Source: JALZKA01 sp963717635
GTDB taxonomy: Bacteria > Actinomycetota > Thermoleophilia > Solirubrobacterales > 70-9
Length of the DNA: 64,000 bases
Assembly (NCBI GenBank): GCA_963717635.1
Contig: OY970347.1
Span: 1,364,001 to 1,428,000 of the forward strand
Reading direction: 5' to 3'
The position numbers were made by a program, and so were the translations under genes. Each line of letters begins with the position of its first letter. Position 1 is the stretch's first letter. Under the pieces are notes generated by a model. That model saw only the letters and a list, made by a program, of their open reading frames with translations, ran no database searches and was not told where the DNA came from. This document shows positions 47,134 to 55,577 of this stretch, one piece after another.

Positions 47134-47496
47134 GTGCCTGATTCGCTCTACACGCTCTATAGGCGGGGGATCGAGTTGCTCGAGGACAGCAGCTTCGAAG
47201 CGGCGACTGTGCCACTGGCGGAGGCCGCCCGCCAGGCACCTGAGAAGAGCTCCGTCCGCGAGGCCCTCGGCCGCGCCTACTTCCGCAACCACCAATTCGC
47301 GGAGGCGGCGACGGAGTTCGAGGCGGTGGTCGAGATGCACCCGGTCAACGACTACGCGCATTTCTGCTTGGGCCGCGCCCTGACCCTCACGGGCGAGACG
47401 AAGCGCGCGCGCCATCACCTCGCCCTGGCCTCGAACCTGCGACCGGAGCGGCGCGACTACCGGATCTATCGCGACCGGGCCCGCCGCGCGGCCTAG
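47134..47496 (+). CDS. Tetratricopeptide-repeat protein
   Basis: The 120-residue product is made of about three TPR helix pairs: YRRGIELLEDSSFEAATVPLAEA, ALGRAYFRNHQFAEAATEFEAVVEMHP and AHFCLGRALTLTGETKRARHHLALASNLRP. TPR domains mediate protein contacts; the partner is not known. It starts at a GTG supported by the promoter box. The next gene, dtd, begins 10 bases after its stop and is probably co-transcribed. Confidence 0.85.
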   Translation: MPDSLYTLYRRGIELLEDSSFEAATVPLAEAARQAPEKSSVREALGRAYFRNHQFAEAATEFEAVVEMHPVNDYAHFCLGRALTLTGETKRARHHLALASNLRPERRDYRIYRDRARRAA

Positions 47497-47506
47497 CCCG
47501 GGGCTC

Positions 47507-47923
47507 GTGCGGGCGCTCGTCCAGCGCGTCAGCCGCGCCTCGGTTTCGGTCGACGGCGCCGAGGTCGCTGCGATCGGGCCCGGGCTGATGGTGCTGCTGG
47601 GCATTCGGGATGGCGATGGCGAGGGCGAGGCCGACCGGCTGGCCGAGAAGGTCGCGAAGCTACGTGTGTTCGACGATGCCGAGGGCCGCATGAACGAGGC
47701 GCTCGGCGATCGCCAGGTCCTGTGCGTCAGCCAGTTCACGCTCTACGGCGATACGGCCCGGGGCAACCGACCGAGCTATGCAGACGCCGCAAGGCCCGAG
47801 GACGCCGAGCCCCTCTACGAACGGTTCGCGCAGAGGCTTGGAGCGGAGCGCGGGGTATTCGGCGCAAGGATGGACGTCGAGCTCGTCAACGACGGTCCCG
47901 TGACGGTCCTGATCGAGGCCTGA
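47507..47923 (+). CDS. dtd: D-aminoacyl-tRNA deacylase
   Basis: Dtd removes D-amino acids and glycine wrongly attached to tRNAs. The 138-residue protein has the N-terminal MRALVQRVSRASVSVDG, the active-site SQFTLYGDTARGNRPS and the cross-subunit FGARMDVELVNDGPVTVLIE with the NDGPVT signature. GTG 47507 is the start. In some actinobacteria dtd is beside the (p)ppGpp gene; here the two are far apart. Confidence 0.94.
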   Translation: MRALVQRVSRASVSVDGAEVAAIGPGLMVLLGIRDGDGEGEADRLAEKVAKLRVFDDAEGRMNEALGDRQVLCVSQFTLYGDTARGNRPSYADAARPEDAEPLYERFAQRLGAERGVFGARMDVELVNDGPVTVLIEA

Positions 47924-47952
47924 AAACAACTCGGATCCCCGCATACCGCGGC

Positions 47953-47958
47953 TATACT
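47953..47958 (+). promoter_or_regulatory. -10 box TATACT upstream of rimP-nusA-infB
   Basis: TATACT predicts a transcript start near 47965. The first ~50 bases of the transcript run into the terminator-like palindrome at 47994-48019 before reaching rimP, which makes this a leader-attenuator arrangement. No -35 is clear. Confidence 0.5.
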
Positions 47959-47993
47959 GATCCGACCTCTTACGCGTACCCGAACCCTGTCGA

Positions 47994-48019
47994 GGTGGGC
48001 CCGGGCCCACCTTTTTTTT
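47994..48019 (+). terminator. Terminator between dtd and rimP, probable attenuator
   Basis: An 18-base perfect palindrome (GGTGGGCCC followed by GGGCCCACC, 47994-48011) is followed directly by eight T. It is a textbook intrinsic terminator. Since the TATACT box lies upstream of it and rimP lies 54 bases beyond, it should act as an attenuator of the nusA operon as well as a stop for dtd. Confidence 0.85.
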
Positions 48020-48072
48020 CGGCGTGAACCGGGCTCGCGGAGGAGCAAGCACGTAGATGCAAGGAGGAGCAG

Positions 48073-48519
48073 TTGAGCGGGCAGGACCTGCAGGACACGA
48101 TCGAGACGAGGCTTCGGGAGTTCGATCCCGAGGTCGAGTTGATCGCGCTCGAGCAGCCCGCCGGCGAGACGCTGCGCCTCTACATCGACCGGCCCGGCGG
48201 CGTCGACCTGGCGCTTTGCGAAGCGGTGACCGGCGCGCTGCGCGACCTGCTTGAGCGATATTCGCTCGAGGTCTCCTCACCCGGCATCGACCGGCCGCTG
48301 ACCAAGCCGGAGCATTTCCGGCGCTTCCTCGGCCGCCGTGTGCGGGTGCGAACGCAGGAACCGATCAAGGGCCGGCGCAACTTCACGGGCACCCTGGCCG
48401 ACGCCGACGACGACAGCGTCATGGTGGCGGCCGACGGCGCCCCGGTGCGCATCCCGCTGACTGGGATCAAGCGGTCGAATCTTGTTGGAGAGATCGAACT
48501 TTCTGGAGGTGAGTCGTGA
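48073..48519 (+). CDS. rimP: Ribosome maturation factor RimP
   Basis: RimP assists assembly of the 30S subunit. The 148-residue protein has the two-domain layout with LRLYIDRPGGVDL, LEVSSPGIDRPLTKPEHFRRFLGRRVRVRT and GTLADADDDSV followed by the Sm-like C-terminal strands. The TTG start has a good AGGAGG ribosome-binding site (AAGGAGGAGCAG). It is the first gene of the nusA-infB operon, coupled to nusA as GTGA. Confidence 0.92.
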   Translation: MSGQDLQDTIETRLREFDPEVELIALEQPAGETLRLYIDRPGGVDLALCEAVTGALRDLLERYSLEVSSPGIDRPLTKPEHFRRFLGRRVRVRTQEPIKGRRNFTGTLADADDDSVMVAADGAPVRIPLTGIKRSNLVGEIELSGGES

Positions 48520-50159
48520 GCCGCGAGCTCGTCGATGCGATCAGGGAACTCGGTGCCGAGAAGGGGATCGATTCCGAGATCCTGATGGGCGCGCTCGAGG
48601 ACGCCCTGCTCTCGGCCTACCGGAAGACACCCGGCGCCGCCCGCTACGCGCGCGTCGACCTCGACCGCGAGACCGCTGACTTTCGTGTCTTCGAGCTGAT
48701 CCTGCCGCCGGAGCTGGAGGAGAAGCTCCTCGCCCAGGTCGCCGAGGAGCAGGAGCAGACGATCGACCCGGAGACCGGCGAGCTGCGCGAGCCCGAGGAG
48801 CCGGAGCTGGATCCCGAGATCCTGGCTCCGTACGAGGACCAGATCAAGAGCCGCGACGTCACCCCCGACGACTTCGGGCGGATCGCCGCTCAGACCGCGA
48901 AGCAGGTGATCCTGCAGCGCGTCCGCGAGGCCGAGCGCCAGATGATGTTCGACGAGTACCAGGACCGCGTCGGCGAGTTGATCACCGGGATCATCCAGCA
49001 GTCCGACAACCGCTACACGCTGGTTCAGCTGCGCGAGCGAGTCGAGGCGCTGCTGCCGCGCTCCGAGCAGGTGTGGAACGAGCGGTACGACCACGGAATG
49101 CGGGTCAAGGCAGTGATCACCGACGTGTCAGCCGAGGGCAAGGGCCCGAGCATCGTCGTCTCGAGGCGCAGCCCGGAGCTGATCAAGGAGCTGTTCGAGC
49201 TCGAGGTGCCGGAGATCGCCGACGACCTGGTCGAGATCGTCGGCGTCGCGCGTGAGCCCGGCTTCCGCTCGAAGATCGCCGTCATCTCGCACGCGGACGG
49301 GGTCGATCCCGTCGGCGCCTGCGTCGGCCCCCGAGGCTCGCGCGTGCGCATGGTCGTTTCCGAGCTCCGCGGCGAGAAGATCGACATCATCCCCTACAAC
49401 GAGGAGCCCGCCCGCTTCGTGGCCAAGGCGCTCTCTCCCGCCCGCGTGCGCGAGGTGATCGTCGATGACGACACCAAGGAAGCGACCGTGATCGTCCCCG
49501 ACGATCAGCTCTCGCTGGCGATCGGGCGCGAGGGCCAGAACGCGCGCCTCGCAGCGAAACTGACCGGCTGGAAGGTCGACATCAAGTCGGAGACCGACTT
49601 CAGCCACGAGGACGTGGGCGACATCGAGGAGGGCGAGGTCGACGACGGTCGCTGCGCGGCAGTGCTTTCGGCGGGCCGGCGCTGCCCGAACGCCTCGCTC
49701 GACGGTTCGAGGTTCTGCGGGCTGCCCCAGCACCAGGCGCTGGCGCGGTTCGGTACCAACCAGGTGACCGTCCTGGCCGAGCTCAGTGACGAGGAGGTCC
49801 AGGTGCTCGCCACCGCCGACGCCGACGAGACCCAGGTGGCGGAACTGGTCAAGCGCGCCGAGGATGCCTACGAAGAGCCGAGCGAGGAGCCGGAGGAGGC
49901 CGAAGGGCCTGCAGCGGAAGAGGAAGAAGCTCCCGTTGAGGAGGCCGAGGAACAGCCCCCAGCCGAGGGAGAGCCAACAGAGCCTCCCGCCGAGGAAGAG
50001 GAAGAGCCTGCCGCGGACGAAGAGCCGAACGAGGAAGGCAATGGGGCTAGCGACGGAGTCGCGGATCCCGACGCCGAGCCTGCCGCCACGCCCGAGCCCG
50101 AACCCGACGGCCCCGCAGCCGAAGGCGAGGAGCCGGCGGAGGTATCCCGAGAGGTCTGA
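48516..50159 (+). CDS. nusA: Transcription elongation factor NusA with a Cys3His module and acidic tail
   Basis: NusA tunes pausing, termination and antitermination. The 547-residue protein has the N-terminal domain (residues 1-125), S1 domain (about 130-200) and two KH domains (ISHADGVDPVGACVGPRGSRVRMVV and TVIVPDDQLSLAIGREGQNARLA). After KH2 comes an unusual segment with Cys380, Cys390, Cys401 and His406, in a pattern (C-x9-C-x10-C-x4-H) like small zinc fingers, then a helix-hairpin-like stretch and an acidic, Pro/Glu-rich tail of about 95 residues. ylxR, which usually sits between nusA and infB, is absent. The GTG overlaps the rimP stop; the stop shares a base with infB. Confidence 0.94.
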   Translation: MSRELVDAIRELGAEKGIDSEILMGALEDALLSAYRKTPGAARYARVDLDRETADFRVFELILPPELEEKLLAQVAEEQEQTIDPETGELREPEEPELDPEILAPYEDQIKSRDVTPDDFGRIAAQTAKQVILQRVREAERQMMFDEYQDRVGELITGIIQQSDNRYTLVQLRERVEALLPRSEQVWNERYDHGMRVKAVITDVSAEGKGPSIVVSRRSPELIKELFELEVPEIADDLVEIVGVAREPGFRSKIAVISHADGVDPVGACVGPRGSRVRMVVSELRGEKIDIIPYNEEPARFVAKALSPARVREVIVDDDTKEATVIVPDDQLSLAIGREGQNARLAAKLTGWKVDIKSETDFSHEDVGDIEEGEVDDGRCAAVLSAGRRCPNASLDGSRFCGLPQHQALARFGTNQVTVLAELSDEEVQVLATADADETQVAELVKRAEDAYEEPSEEPEEAEGPAAEEEEAPVEEAEEQPPAEGEPTEPPAEEEEEPAADEEPNEEGNGASDGVADPDAEPAATPEPEPDGPAAEGEEPAEVSREV

Positions 50160-52375
50160 TGGCGAAGAAGCGGGTCCACGAGATCGCCAAAGCGCGAGGC
50201 CTGACCAGCAAGGAGGTTCTCGCGAAGCTTCAGGCCGCCGGCATCGACGTGAAGGTGGCGGCATCGAGCGTCGAGGAGGACGTCGCCGCAAAGGCTCTCG
50301 ACGGCGGCGCCCCCGCAAAGGCTTCCACGACGACGAAAGCTCCTGCGAAGGCTCCGGCCAAGCCCGACGGCAACGGCCAGGCCCAGCGCCCGGTACGCCC
50401 AGTTCGGCCCGTCCCTGACGGCGCGCCCGCGGGCTCCGGTGGGAGCGCGAAGGCAGGCAAGCGCCGCCGCGTCGTGATCGACTCGCAGGCGTCGCGGCGC
50501 GACAGCATGGGCCCGCCTCCGCCGCAGCGCCCGCCGCGTCGCCGTGGCGGCCGCCGCCGCCGCCCGTTCCTCGACGAGCCGCCCGAGAAGGGCCCCGTCG
50601 TCGAGGAAGAGGAGGCGGTCCTCAAGGTCCCTTCGGGAGCGACGGTTCGCGAGGTTGCCGAGACCCTTGGGCTGAGCAGCGCCGAGGTGATCAAGAAGCT
50701 GATGGAGCTCGGCGAGATGGCGACGCTGACCCAGACCCTCCCCGACGAAACCGTGACGGTCCTCGCCGAGGCGCTCAACCGGAAGGTCGAGGTCGTCAGC
50801 GCGGCCGAGGAGGAGGCCGAGGAGATCGTCTATGAGGACGCCGACGCAGACCTCAAGGGTCGTCCGCCGGTCGTCACGATCATGGGTCACGTCGATCACG
50901 GCAAGACGTCGCTGCTCGACGCAATTCGCCAGACGGAGGTGGTCGCGGGCGAGGCCGGTGGCATCACTCAGCACATCGGCGCCTACCAGGTGAACCGCGA
51001 CGGCAAGACGATCAGCTTCATCGACACCCCCGGCCACGCGGCGTTCACCGCGATGCGAGCGCGCGGCGCCGACGTCACCGACATCGTGGTCCTGGTCGTC
51101 GCCGCCGACGACGGCGTCATGCCGCAGACGGTCGAGGCGATCGACCACGCGCGCGCGGCGGACGTGCCGATCATCGTCGCGGTCAACAAGATCGACCTCG
51201 AGGGCTCGAACGCCGACAAGGTCAAGGGCGAGCTCGCCAATCAGGGCCTGAACCCCGAGGACTGGGGCGGCGACACGATCTTCAACAACGTCTCGGCGAA
51301 GACCAAGGACGGCCTCGACGAGCTGCTCGAAAGCATCCTGCTGGTCGCCGAGTTGGAGGAGCTGAAGGCGAACCCCGAGGCGGAGGCCTCGGGCTCGGTG
51401 ATCGAATCCCATCTCGATCCCGGCCGGGGCCCGGTGGTCACGGTCCTGATCCAGCGCGGCACCCTGCGCGTCGGTGACGCGGTGGTGGCCGGATCGCAAT
51501 GGGGCAAGGTGCGGGCCATGCAGGACCACACCGGCGCGCGGGTCGAGACCGCGGGCCCGGGTGACCCCGTCGAGGTGCTCGGCTTCGACGGCGTAGCGGA
51601 GGCCGGGGAGCGGGTCGAGGTCGTGGAGAACGACCGCCGCGCCCGTCAGCTCGCCGGCGAGCGGGCACACCGTCTCAAGACCGAGCAGCTCGCGCGCACC
51701 ACGACGCGCAGGCTCACGCTCGACGAGGTCTTCGCGAAAGCCCAGGAGGGCGTCATCAAGGAGCTCAACATCGTCCTCAAGGCGGACGTGTCGGGTTCGC
51801 TGGAGGCGCTCCAGGACGAGCTCGCCAAGGTCCCCCAAGAGCAGGTGCGAATCGACGTGATCCGCGCCGCCGCGGGCGGCATCAACGAATCCGACGTGAT
51901 GCTGGCCGCTGCCTCCGACGCGATCATCATCGGCTTCAACGTGCGCCCGCTTGCCGACGCCCGCAGGGCGGCCGAGCAGGAGGGCGTCGAGATCCGCACC
52001 TATTCGGTGATCTACAAGGTGACCGACGAACTGCGCGCGGCGATGGAGGGCATGCTCGATTCGGTCGAGGTCGAGGAGATCATCGGCCAGGCCGACGTCA
52101 AGCAGACCTTCAAGGCGTCCCGCGTCGGCATGATCGCCGGCTGCGAGGTCACCGACGGCAAGGTCGTCCGCGACGGCGAGGTTCGCCTGATCCGCGACGG
52201 CACGGTCGCCTGGACCGGCAAGATCGGCTCCCTTCGCCGCTTCAAGGACGACGTCCGCGAGGTCGAGGCCGGCCAGGAGTGCGGCATCGTGCTCGAGGGG
52301 TTCGCGGACATCAAGGTCGGCGACGTCCTCGAGATCTTCAGCACCAAGCAGGTCGAGCAGACGCTCGACGCGTAG
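50159..52375 (+). CDS. infB: Translation initiation factor IF-2
   Basis: IF-2 is the GTPase that brings initiator tRNA to the ribosome. The 738-residue protein has an N-terminal IF2_N module (KRVHEIAKARGLTSKEVLAKL), an Ala/Pro/basic linker to about residue 150, a second IF2_N-like helix bundle, the GTPase domain with GHVDHGKTSLLD, DTPGH and NKID motifs, and C-terminal beta-barrel and initiator-tRNA-binding domains. It is shorter than the >900-residue Streptomyces form because of its shorter linker. ATG 50159 overlaps the nusA stop by one base. Confidence 0.96.
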   Translation: MAKKRVHEIAKARGLTSKEVLAKLQAAGIDVKVAASSVEEDVAAKALDGGAPAKASTTTKAPAKAPAKPDGNGQAQRPVRPVRPVPDGAPAGSGGSAKAGKRRRVVIDSQASRRDSMGPPPPQRPPRRRGGRRRRPFLDEPPEKGPVVEEEEAVLKVPSGATVREVAETLGLSSAEVIKKLMELGEMATLTQTLPDETVTVLAEALNRKVEVVSAAEEEAEEIVYEDADADLKGRPPVVTIMGHVDHGKTSLLDAIRQTEVVAGEAGGITQHIGAYQVNRDGKTISFIDTPGHAAFTAMRARGADVTDIVVLVVAADDGVMPQTVEAIDHARAADVPIIVAVNKIDLEGSNADKVKGELANQGLNPEDWGGDTIFNNVSAKTKDGLDELLESILLVAELEELKANPEAEASGSVIESHLDPGRGPVVTVLIQRGTLRVGDAVVAGSQWGKVRAMQDHTGARVETAGPGDPVEVLGFDGVAEAGERVEVVENDRRARQLAGERAHRLKTEQLARTTTRRLTLDEVFAKAQEGVIKELNIVLKADVSGSLEALQDELAKVPQEQVRIDVIRAAAGGINESDVMLAAASDAIIIGFNVRPLADARRAAEQEGVEIRTYSVIYKVTDELRAAMEGMLDSVEVEEIIGQADVKQTFKASRVGMIAGCEVTDGKVVRDGEVRLIRDGTVAWTGKIGSLRRFKDDVREVEAGQECGIVLEGFADIKVGDVLEIFSTKQVEQTLDA

Positions 52376-52378
52376 CGG

Positions 52379-52678
52379 TTGCGTCCCTTCGTCTGCCTGA
52401 TCGAGGCTCGGCTGCACTTCGGCGAGTCGCATGACCTGAAGGGGAAGCGCAAGGAGCTGAAGTCGCTCAAGGAGGGGCTCCGGCGGAGGTTCGGCGCTGC
52501 CGTGACCGAGACCGAGGGCCACGACACCTGGCAGCGGACGACGCTGCTGATCGCGCTGGTGGGCGACGGTGCCGTGGGCGACCGCGCGGACGAGGTTCAG
52601 CGCTTCGTTGACTCACGCTGCCCGGACGGCGCCGCATTCACCCGAACGCTCCGGAGCCTCGAGGACATCCGTGACTAA
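52379..52678 (+). CDS. ylxP: DUF503 family protein YlxP
   Basis: The 99-residue protein matches the YlxP/DUF503 family often found between infB and rbfA in Gram-positives. It has the LRPFVCLIEARLHF start (the real start is a TTG, 3 bases after the infB stop), SHDLKGKRKELKSLKEGLRRRFGAAVTET and the WQRTTLLIALVG segment. Its role is not established; a link to ribosome assembly or RNA handling is inferred from position. Confidence 0.85.
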   Translation: MRPFVCLIEARLHFGESHDLKGKRKELKSLKEGLRRRFGAAVTETEGHDTWQRTTLLIALVGDGAVGDRADEVQRFVDSRCPDGAAFTRTLRSLEDIRD

Positions 52679-52679
52679 C

Positions 52680-52685
52680 TATGCT
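52680..52685 (+). promoter_or_regulatory. -10 box TATGCT of rbfA
   Basis: TATGCT starts within the end of ylxP (the TAA stop is at 52676-52678 region) and ends 8 bases before ATG 52694. It suggests an internal promoter giving leaderless rbfA transcripts. Confidence 0.35.
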
Positions 52686-52693
52686 GATCCGCC

Positions 52694-53026
52694 ATGGCCA
52701 CCGGGCGCATGAAGCGCATCAACGAGGTCATGCGCGAGGTGATCGGGGACTCGATCTCGACCGAGCTCGAGGATCCAAGGATCGGATTCGTGACCGTGAC
52801 GGCCGTTGAAACCAGCCCCGACCTGCGCTCGGCGCGGGTCTTCGTGAGCGTGCTCGGCGACAGCGCGGCCCGCGAAGCGACGCTCGCCGCCCTCGCCTCG
52901 GCCCACGGAGTCCTGCAGGCTTCCGTCGCCCGGCAGACGCGGATGAAGCGCACGCCGACCCTCAACTTCCACTACGACGACACGCCCGAACGCGGAGCAC
53001 GGCTCTCGCAGCTGCTCGACGAATGA
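52694..53026 (+). CDS. rbfA: Ribosome-binding factor A
   Basis: RbfA helps mature the 3' end region of 16S rRNA in the small subunit. The 110-residue protein begins ATGRMKRINEVMREVIGDSI and has IGFVTVTAVETSPDLRSARVFVSVLGD and PTLNFHYDDTPERGARL, the KH-type fold signatures. Position after infB and ylxP is conserved. It overlaps the nrnA start as ATGA. Confidence 0.94.
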   Translation: MATGRMKRINEVMREVIGDSISTELEDPRIGFVTVTAVETSPDLRSARVFVSVLGDSAAREATLAALASAHGVLQASVARQTRMKRTPTLNFHYDDTPERGARLSQLLDE

Positions 53027-54021
53027 GCTCGCCGTCCGCAACCGCCTCGGACCTTCAGCGAGTCGCCGACGAGCTCTGCGACAACGACCGCTTCCTGCTG
53101 ACCACCCACGAGGGCCCCGACGGCGATGCCCTCGGCTCCTTGCTGGCGCTCGATCAGCTCCTCGGGCAGCTCGGCAAGGACTCGGTGATGTTCCTGGCCG
53201 CGAAGGAGTTCCCGCTTCCGCTCGAGTACCGCTTCCTGCCCCTCACGGATGTCTTCCACGAGGCGCCCGCCGACGTGGCGGACCGGACGCTGGTGTTCCT
53301 GGACTGCGGCAACATCGACCGGATGCCCGTGGACTTCCTGCAGCGCGACGGCGCCCACATCCTGAACATCGACCACCACCACGACAACACCCTTTTCGGG
53401 ACGGTCAACCTGGTCGACACGCAGGCGTCCTCGACGGCCGAGATCATCTGGCGCCTGGCGAAGGTCCTGGACCTGCGGATTACGCTCGAGATCGCCACCG
53501 CGCTCTACGTCGGCCTGATCACGGACACCGGAAAGTTCATGTACGAGAACACCGACCCCGACTCGCATCGGATGGCGGCCGAGCTGATCGAAGCCGGCGT
53601 CAACGTGGACGAGATCTACCGGCGGCTCTACGAGCGGGTCCCGATCGAGAAGGCGAAGCTGGTGGCCCGAGCGATCGACAAGATCGAGCGCTTCGACGAC
53701 GGGCGCCTCGCCCTCACCTATATCTCGCGCGAGGACTACGCCGCGACCGGCGCGTCCGACCTTCTGACCGAGGGCATCATCGATCACGTCCGGGCGCTCG
53801 AAGGGACCGTCGTAGCCGGCGTCGTGCGCGACAAGACCGAGGGCGGGCGCACTGCCCGGAAGGTGAGCCTCCGGTCTTCCGACGGCGCCGTCGACGTTTC
53901 CGCGATCGCACGCGAGCAGGGGGGAGGGGGGCACATGCGCGCCGCCGGCTTCGGCACCGACCTTCCCTACCCCGAGCTGGTCGAGTTCCTGCGCGAGCAG
54001 GTCGCGAAGCGACTTGGCTGA
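53023..54021 (+). CDS. nrnA: DHH/DHHA1 phosphoesterase, NrnA-like oligoribonuclease
   Basis: NrnA-type enzymes degrade short oligonucleotides (nanoRNA) and, in many bacteria, pAp; some hydrolyse cyclic dinucleotide products. The 332-residue protein has HEGPDGDALGS, FLDCGNIDRM, the DHHHDNTLFG motif, YVGLITDTGKF, and C-terminal GGGGHMRAAGFGTDL. It overlaps both neighbours, rbfA by 4 bases and truB by 8 bases, and is likely co-regulated with translation genes. The nanoRNase role is an inference from family and context. Confidence 0.9.
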   Translation: MSSPSATASDLQRVADELCDNDRFLLTTHEGPDGDALGSLLALDQLLGQLGKDSVMFLAAKEFPLPLEYRFLPLTDVFHEAPADVADRTLVFLDCGNIDRMPVDFLQRDGAHILNIDHHHDNTLFGTVNLVDTQASSTAEIIWRLAKVLDLRITLEIATALYVGLITDTGKFMYENTDPDSHRMAAELIEAGVNVDEIYRRLYERVPIEKAKLVARAIDKIERFDDGRLALTYISREDYAATGASDLLTEGIIDHVRALEGTVVAGVVRDKTEGGRTARKVSLRSSDGAVDVSAIAREQGGGGHMRAAGFGTDLPYPELVEFLREQVAKRLG

Positions 54022-54673
54022 GCCAAGGGTTTTGCTGGCCGACAAGCCGGCGGGCGTGAGTTCACACGACGTCGTCGCCAGGGCGAAGAGCACCTACGGC
54101 GTCAAGGCGGGTCACGCCGGCACCCTGGATCCGTTCGCGACCGGGCTCTTGATCGTCCTGCTCGAGCGCGAGGCAACTCGCGAGCAGGCGCGCTTCATGG
54201 CGCTGCCGAAGATCTACCGGACGGTCGCACGGCTGGGGGCGCTCTCGACGACCGGCGATCCCGAGGGCAAGATCACCGCAACCGGGACCGTCCCGGCCGC
54301 CGGCGCTGCATTGCCCACCGGCGAGGTCCTGCAGCGGACGCCGGCGTATTCGGCGGTCAAGATCGGCGGGGAACGGGCCTATCGCCGGGCCCGCCGCGGC
54401 GAGGAGATCGACATGCCGCCGCGCCAGGTCACCGTCCACCGCTTCGAGGAGCTGTGGCACGACGGCGACCGCGCCGAGTACGAGATCGAATGCTCGTCCG
54501 GCACCTACGTGCGCAGCTTGATCGCAGATCTGGGCGACGCCTACTGCCTCGAGCTCCGCCGGACTCAGGTCGGCCCGTTCAACGTGGACGAGGCCAGCGA
54601 GACGGAACCAGTCCCGCTGGCCGACGCGCTCGCGCGGATCGGGCCCGCGACTGGCAGAGTTCACGGCCGATGA
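54014..54673 (+). CDS. truB: tRNA pseudouridine(55) synthase TruB, short form
   Basis: TruB makes pseudouridine 55 in the T loop of tRNAs. The 219-residue protein has DKPAGVSSHDVV, the catalytic-Asp motif GHAGTLDPFATGLL, GALSTTGDPEGKI, YSAVKIGGERAYRRARRGE and SSGTYVRSLIADLG. It ends shortly after the core and lacks most of the C-terminal region that is common in longer homologues of about 300 residues. The start is a TTG that overlaps nrnA by 8 bases. Confidence 0.92.
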   Translation: MAEPRVLLADKPAGVSSHDVVARAKSTYGVKAGHAGTLDPFATGLLIVLLEREATREQARFMALPKIYRTVARLGALSTTGDPEGKITATGTVPAAGAALPTGEVLQRTPAYSAVKIGGERAYRRARRGEEIDMPPRQVTVHRFEELWHDGDRAEYEIECSSGTYVRSLIADLGDAYCLELRRTQVGPFNVDEASETEPVPLADALARIGPATGRVHGR

Positions 54674-55563
54674 CGATCAAGGTCACTCAGCTTCCGGATG
54701 CCGGCCCGCGCCCACGTCGGGTTGCGATCGGGACCTTCGACGGAGTCCACGTCGGCCACCGCCAGGTGATCGAGGGTGCCGACACGGTCCTCACCTTCGA
54801 GCCTCACCCGGTCAAGGTCATCGCGCCCGAGGCGGCGCCGAAGCTGATCATGCCGTTCACGACCAAGCGCGACGTGATCGACGGCCTCGGCGTCGACGAG
54901 CTGGTGGTGATCCCGTTCGACCGCGCGTTCTCGAGGATCACGGCCGACGAGTTCGTCGAGCGGATCCTGATCGCGACGCTGGGCGCCACGCACGTGTCGG
55001 TCGGCGAGAACTTCAGGTTCGGCGCAAAGGCGGCCGGCGACCACCGGATGCTCGCCGAGCGCCAGGAGTTCGAGACCCGCGTCGTGCCGCTGATCGAGGT
55101 CGACGGCGAAACCGTGTCCTCGACACGCATCCGGGCGCTGATCGAGGTGGGTGAGGTCGAGGCCGCGATGCGCTGCCTGGCGGCGCCCTTCCTGCTGGAG
55201 GGCACTGTGGTCGAGGGCGACAAGCGCGGCCGCGAGCTGGGTTTCCCGACCGCGAACATCGTGCCCGACGATGATCTGGTTCATCCCGGCCACGGCGTCT
55301 ACGCAGGCTTTGCCAACGGCCACCCGGCAGCGATCCATGTCGGCGTCCGGCCGATGTTCGAGACTGGCCGGGGCCTGCTGGTCGAGCCGCACCTGATCGA
55401 CTTCGAGGGCGACCTGTACGGCGACACCCTCAGGCTGGCGTTCATCGCTCGCCTGCGCGGCGAGAAGCGCTTCCCGTCGGTCGAGGACCTGATCGCGGCG
55501 ATGCGCCGGGACGTGGAGCAGGCGCGCGAGCTGTGCTCTGGCTTCAAGGGCCCTGGCCGCTAA
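54670..55563 (+). CDS. ribF: Bifunctional riboflavin kinase/FAD synthetase
   Basis: RibF makes FMN and FAD from riboflavin. The 297-residue protein has the FAD synthetase domain first (AIGTFDGVHVGHRQVI, VGENFRFGAKAAGD, VSSTRIRALIEVGEVE) and the riboflavin kinase domain after about residue 175 (GRELGFPTANIVPDDD, GHGVYAGFANG, LIDFEGDLYGDTLRLAFIARLRGEKRF). ATG 54670 overlaps the truB stop. The gene is followed by rpsO, as in many bacteria. Confidence 0.94.
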   Translation: MTIKVTQLPDAGPRPRRVAIGTFDGVHVGHRQVIEGADTVLTFEPHPVKVIAPEAAPKLIMPFTTKRDVIDGLGVDELVVIPFDRAFSRITADEFVERILIATLGATHVSVGENFRFGAKAAGDHRMLAERQEFETRVVPLIEVDGETVSSTRIRALIEVGEVEAAMRCLAAPFLLEGTVVEGDKRGRELGFPTANIVPDDDLVHPGHGVYAGFANGHPAAIHVGVRPMFETGRGLLVEPHLIDFEGDLYGDTLRLAFIARLRGEKRFPSVEDLIAAMRRDVEQARELCSGFKGPGR

Positions 55564-55577
55564 CCTTCGACGGCCAC

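Noticed and set aside
49868..52522. Open frame of 884 codons opposite nusA-infB
   Set aside because: It spans two well-supported genes and a junction, and its translation is low-complexity Leu/Asp/Arg. It is a by-product of high GC at third codon positions.
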